Shown here: positions 60,731 to 64,000 of the stretch, piece by piece
Position numbering within the stretch: the first letter of the stretch is position 1
Layout: the number at the start of each line of letters is the position of its first letter
DNA from: Trichostrongylus colubriformis
Lineage: Eukaryota; Nematoda; Chromadorea; Rhabditida; Trichostrongylidae
Assembly: GCA_963978905.1 (NCBI GenBank)
Contig: OZ022260.1
Span: 4,577,725 to 4,641,724, forward strand
Length of the DNA stretch: 64,000 nucleotides
Direction: 5' to 3'
Translations under genes and position numbers: made by a program
Notes under the pieces: model-generated
What the model was told of the DNA's origin: nothing
The model's database searches: none
What the model saw: the letters and a program-made list of their open reading frames with translations, nothing else

Positions 60731-62513
60731 TCTCCTCCTTTGCCCTCACTATTTGAAGGTTTGTACATTGACAAGAAAACTTCAAAGCTACGATAAACCT
60801 AGAATGGAACAGTCATGAGCTGCTGATTATCACTCCCATAACTTATAATTTCTGGTCCCATAAATTATAATTTCTGGTCCACTGACGTTTTGACCTTACG
60901 TAATCCCTCGATGATCCGCTAACCAACTGCTCACAACTATCCCCTTCTGCTTTTTCTGCGTGTGATTTTTTTTGATTTGGAAATTAAATGGCTGCACTGT
61001 GCAAACTCTCGTTTTTATACTGTTTGTTTGAATACTCACATTGTTTTGATTGCTTTATATGGGCAGGATTTGGACAGTTGGCTGAAAGCGCTGCGGAAAC
61101 TGTTGATTTTTGGCCTCCTCTTTGCACAGAGCCAATCCATGTGCATTCAATATTTTTGTCATTCTAAATGTGTTTCGTATCCGTCAAACCACCTGAAAGG
61201 CACGGGGCTCGGTTGTTCTGGGCAGGGTTTGATCCCTTTGTCATGTGTGTGATAACGGCGCCATTTACCATTGACCCTTTCTGGTACCAGTTCAGAGTTC
61301 ACACAATTCACGGAATTCAACTTCTGTACGGGAGGCGGACTCCCGAATAGGAGATTCCTTCAATGTGATCGTTTTTGACCCTATCGTACCGTTTATGAAC
61401 ATGAACAGAGCGCCAGTTAGAACTCCGTACCCCCCCCCCCCTCTCACTTGCCTTAATGATTTCGCGGCGTCGCATTGCGGCTAATTTTCGCCGCGCGCGT
61501 CGTTCTACCTTCGGTTCGTTTCATCATTATCTTTTGGTAGCGGCGATCCGTTGCGTGGTCGTTGGTGTTTTTTTCTTAGTTGCGATCACTTTCGCCCAAC
61601 GATCGATCGTTCGGTGTTTCGTTCGTGTTTCGAGGCGCAGCAACGTCAGCCCCTTGCTGTGGTCCCAACAAGACCATTCTATCATTATATCACAGTTGTG
61701 GTAGCTTTTTGGTTTTTTTCGGTGGCTCAGAGCTTCCGCGGGGAAGGGGGGGGGGGTGCTACCTATCGTCCACTTTCTCAAGGTGATGGCCTGTACGAGC
61801 TAGAGTTCTTCCATGCGTGTACATTGGCGGGTTCCTTGTCTGAGCCACAATGGCTCCCTGGGCGGATAGTCCGGTTCCCGAAGGTAGGGTCTTGTGAGGT
61901 ATTTTAAAAGGTTCTGGGAGTGAAACATCGATCCAGCACAGGAATGAGGGCTCGAGTTCCTGTGCTGGGTTGCATGTTCCACCAACTCCAGCTACTATAA
62001 TATGCTGTGACTGGGATCTTATCAAAGTGTGGTCTAGGGTGTTACTGTATGGAGGAATCTCTTGAATGCCTGTTAATCATGTTTTACGCTCAGCATATAA
62101 AACAGTTGATACGCTCAGCATATAACACATATGATGTAGTTATAGGATACAATCTGTAATCTGCAGCGTCCCATTCTCCAAAGTTTTTCCTCGAAAGAGC
62201 TCGTATTCCAGGACCAATTTTCCCAGTCGTGGACTGAATTAATCTCTGACCCTCTCATTTTTCTCCTGAGTTTCTTATCACGGTCACTACGAATTCGAAA
62301 AGCTCGCGTTCTTCGTAGCATCTGCTTTTTGCTTCATTATCAGTTACTCCCCGTTACATCTCGAACTAAACTGAACTCTTCCATGACACTTTTCTGATCG
62401 ATTATTGATCCTGTTTATCGATGACTCTTATCCACCGTACCTGATTACTATCGCACTATTCGTCACTCGATATTCGATCGATTTCTTCGAACTGATTCTG
62501 ATCATTTTCGCAG
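60731..62513 (+). promoter_or_regulatory. Region upstream of isoform-a exon
   Basis: Contains a small tandem duplication (ATAATTTCTGGTCC, twice, 60846-60881), C12 (61430-61441) and G11 (61746-61756) tracts, and a CG-rich patch at 61460-61620. The acceptor TTTCGCAG ends at 62513. Being the non-repetitive DNA next to the isoform-a exon it is the likeliest place for that promoter, but no motif proves it. Confidence 0.3.
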
Positions 62514-62624
62514 TCCAACATCGTGCTGACGATCAGTAACAAACATCGTGTAGAGCAGAAGAAGGAATTAGTTGGCTGCAACGTCATCTGGAGAGAGTCG
62601 TATCATCGTCGAGTCGCTGCTGCT
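62514..62624 (+). other. Open 5' part of the isoform-a exon, before its ATG
   Basis: The stretch lies between the TTTCGCAG acceptor and the ATG at 62625. It is open in the daf-16 frame throughout (starts S-N-I-V-L-T-I) but has no ATG. It would be coding only if a further upstream exon joins at 62514 in phase 0. Otherwise it is 5' UTR following spliced-leader addition. The exon at 31037 ends in phase 2 and cannot be that upstream exon. Confidence 0.6.
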
Positions 62625-62953
62625 ATGAGCACTCAAGTCACCGCCATCTCACCACCGCCACTTTTGCCACCTCAACCACCGCTGCCAAGTAGTGGATCCT
62701 CATCGGCGTCGTCGTCGATCGGTCAGTTGGTCGCCAACGGTGGCGACGTGTACATGACGCCAGCCGTAGATGGTGGCAGCGTCAGCAATGGTGCCGCAAG
62801 TGCCTCATCTGACGGTGGTGGTGATTCTGGCGAAGACATCGGACCATTATCACGTGATCGTTGCAATACTTGGCCGATGCGACGGCCACAGTTGGATGTG
62901 AATGCTCAGACGAGTCCGTTGATACATGAACAGATACCAGAGGAGGACGGAGA
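62625..62953 (+). CDS. daf-16: DAF-16 isoform-a-type first coding exon with AKT site
   Basis: This exon encodes about 110 residues. They run from MSTQVTAISPPPLL through a Pro run, a Ser run and a Gly/Ser/Ala stretch to an acidic patch, and then the hallmark RDRCNTWPMRRPQL. This is the N-terminal FOXO phosphorylation site for AKT/SGK: R-x-R-x-x-T, Thr about residue 82, followed by W-P and then R-P. C. elegans DAF-16a has GRCYTWPM and human FOXO1 RPRSCTWPL. Phosphorylation there lets 14-3-3 bind and keeps FOXO out of the nucleus. The donor GTGAGT is at 62954, phase 2. An acceptor TTTCGCAG ends at 62513 and the frame is open from there, so 62514-62624 is either 5' UTR after trans-splicing or extra coding sequence (37 codons, no Met). 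I chose 62625 as the first ATG in frame. Confidence 0.88.
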
Positions 62954-63812
62954 GTGAGTAGTTATTTGATGCTTCGGAACGGTCAGGAATTGGACTCGGA
63001 ATCCGAGGCTCTTGACCGTACAGAAACCTCACAATTCCACACAATCAATAACTATTTTCTTTTAATGTGGGAGCTCTCCTTCATAATTTTCAGCTTTTTG
63101 AACGGCTTACGTTCCATGTTTGACTCACAGTTCCGCTTTTTAAAAGGCTCATTGTCCTGTTATTTCAGCACTGGTTCTTCCCTACTTTTCGTAAAAATTT
63201 TATTCAGTCGTGTAGATGACCTCTGATGGGCCCCGCCCACTTGCTAAGCTCCGCCCACGGCGACTTTTGTGCGTTTGCTGTGTTCGTTTGTGCTGTTTCA
63301 ATTGTAAGCCTATTAAAGCGGAATTTTTTTGGCATAATCAAATGCAACGTTGTAATCAACTTGCCATGTGAGCGCAAAGTCTTTAATTCGCAAAATCAGC
63401 TTGCAATTAATGAGTGAGTAAGTGTGCTGCTATTGCTGCTGCTCCTGCTGCTGCTGTTGTCGTACCCATCCGTAGGCTAGCAGCGAAGAGAGGCCTTTTC
63501 TCGCGGCGTGTGTGGCGCGGTAAACAATTTATAGGGACTGATAACGTCGTCCCTGGGGAAGTAGTTACGGAGTAGTCGACGAAGGGGGCGTGGAACGTTT
63601 CCCTCGCCTTCTTGTCGTCGTCTGTCGACTTTACTCCTTTTGATGCTTACAAATTGTCCATAGAGAGGACGAGCTTATTCAGTACTTCTTAAATTGGTCC
63701 CATATAATTTCTTTTAGGTAAGGCAGGTCGTTCGGGTACCTCAAAGAGTTCATTTCAATATTTTTGGCTTGATTTCTTTTCTCCACCCTTGTAATGTTCT
63801 CTCTATTTCCAG
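62954..63812 (+). other. daf-16 intron between isoform-a exon and shared exon
   Basis: An 859-bp intron from GTGAGT to TTTCCAG. It holds two CCGCCCAC boxes about 20 bp apart (near 63233 and 63252), a CTG-rich run at 63428-63460 and one perfect DAF-16 binding-type octamer GTAAACAA at 63520-63527. No repeat-family element was recognised in it. Confidence 0.7.
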
Positions 63813-63917
63813 GCTCTACGACAGCGCAGAAAACCTGAACGGCAGGCTGGGCGCGAATTCAGCGGCCTCGACGGGCCTTTTGCACAGTCCCGATGGCAAC
63901 AACACTTTCTCACCTGG
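63813..63917 (+). CDS. daf-16: DAF-16 exon reachable from both N-termini (LYDSAENLNG)
   Basis: A 105-bp exon between TTTCCAG and a GTAAGA donor (63918). It encodes LYDSAENLNGRLGANSAAS and then TGLLHSPDGNNTFSPG. C. elegans DAF-16b has LYGSNEQCGQLGGASSNGST and AMLHTPDGSN at the same place, so the match is clear in order and spacing. Its first base completes a codon left in phase 2, which both 31037 (GG|G) and 62953 (GA|G) provide. As I recall, this segment belongs to isoform b in C. elegans. Here the isoform-a exon could use it too, or could skip it if a later exon has the same phase. The exon leaves in phase 2 again. Confidence 0.92.
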
Positions 63918-63976
63918 GTAAGAGCAACCTCGCTTAATTTAAGCTGATCGATAACGATCAATATATCGATTTTCAG
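63918..63976 (+). other. 59-bp daf-16 intron
   Basis: Runs from GTAAGA to TTTCAG, close to the minimum nematode intron size. It contains TGATCG-ATAA-CGATCA, a small inverted repeat. The acceptor is a NAGNAG tandem (CAGCAG). Confidence 0.7.
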
Positions 63977-64000
63977 CAGTTGTAATATGTCGTCACCGGG
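63977..64000 (+). CDS. daf-16: DAF-16 next exon, cut by window end
   Basis: The exon opens after TTTCAG at 63976. Joined in phase 2 it continues as G-S-C-N-M-S-S-P-G. If the second AG of CAGCAG is used it begins at 63980 and reads G-C-N-M-S-S-P, one Ser shorter. C. elegans has a Ser/Pro-rich link here (FRMSESPDD) before the basic patch and forkhead domain. Only 24 bases are visible, so the call rests on frame and splice site. Confidence 0.65.

Larger units (their letters stand above)
31038..62513 (+). other. Giant daf-16 intron / inter-promoter region
   Basis: For the b-type transcript the intron runs from the GTACGT donor at 31038 to 63812, about 32.8 kb. The part before the isoform-a exon is about 31.5 kb. 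It is filled with transposon-derived repeats listed separately and with GC-richer islands (for example 45770-46150 and 56100-56720) that could hold promoters or untranslated exons of other isoforms. No exon inside it can be proven. Confidence 0.7.
30472..64000 (+). other. daf-16: daf-16/FOXO gene, 5' part (partial)
   Basis: This span holds the 5' exons of a DAF-16/FOXO forkhead transcription factor, the nuclear effector of insulin/PI3K/AKT signalling that in C. elegans controls dauer formation, stress resistance and lifespan. Seen here: two alternative N-terminal modules (30472-31037 and 62514-62953), a downstream exon reachable in frame from both (63813-63917), and the start of another exon (63977 onward). 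The peptides DDFFDL, RSASFGG, FSPSLDT, LYDSAE and LLHSPDG align in order with the C. elegans isoform b N-terminus, and RCNTWPM matches the isoform a AKT site. The forkhead domain is not in the window. Inference: two promoters at least 30 kb apart drive the isoforms, as in C. elegans. In hookworms insulin/FOXO signalling has been linked to resumption of development by infective larvae. Confidence 0.88.

Noticed and set aside
14674..63527. GTAAACAA octamers as evidence of genome-wide FOXO autoregulation
   Set aside because: Three perfect octamers in 64 kb is about what chance gives. Only the cluster in the 99-bp intron was kept as a finding.
1..64000. CRISPR arrays, operons, prokaryotic mobile elements, viral genes
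   Set aside because: No direct-repeat/spacer pattern, no dense coding and no viral protein signature. The sequence is clearly eukaryotic with spliceosomal introns.

Overview
The window looks like nuclear DNA of a strongylid (clade V) nematode, probably a hookworm or close relative. Three things point there. It carries exons of a FOXO factor of the DAF-16 type whose peptides match the alternative N-termini of C. elegans DAF-16. The introns have nematode-type splice sites, two of them very short (59 and 99 bp) beside one of more than 30 kb. The intergenic and intronic DNA is packed with mariner remnants and small inverted-repeat elements. The species cannot be fixed from the sequence alone.

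Only one gene can be supported: the 5' part of daf-16/FOXO on the + strand. Two exons at 30472-30784 and 30884-31037 encode an isoform-b-type N-terminus. They join, across about 32.8 kb, to an exon at 63813-63917. A separate first exon at 62514-62953 (ATG at 62625) encodes an isoform-a-type N-terminus with the FOXO AKT site (R-D-R-C-N-T-W-P). It ends in the same phase, so both N-termini can feed the 63813 exon. Exon 31037 cannot be spliced to 62514 without an immediate frameshift stop, so the two N-termini are mutually exclusive. The next exon starts at 63977 and runs off the window. The forkhead domain lies beyond the end.

From 1 to 30465, and through the long intron 31038-62513, I found no other convincing gene. 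These stretches hold repeats: two 899-bp mariner remnants (17524-18422, 42445-43343) with perfect or near-perfect ends and TA target duplications; a pair of palindromic mariner derivatives (8489-9873); three 230-275 bp palindromic elements with 9-10 bp target duplications (MULE-like); elements flanked by TAA (Harbinger-like); long foldbacks whose ends abut TTAA; a family of about 140-190 bp elements bounded by G-runs and C-runs; a tRNA-derived SINE candidate with at least four copies and many truncated tails; and a long TCTG microsatellite. Identified repeats cover roughly 10 kb.

The most notable observations are the phase logic of the daf-16 promoter choice, a 99-bp stop-free intron carrying three forkhead-type sites, the G-tract-bounded element family, the SINE family, and two miRNA-like hairpins. 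No RNA gene, CRISPR array, prokaryotic gene or virus was found.
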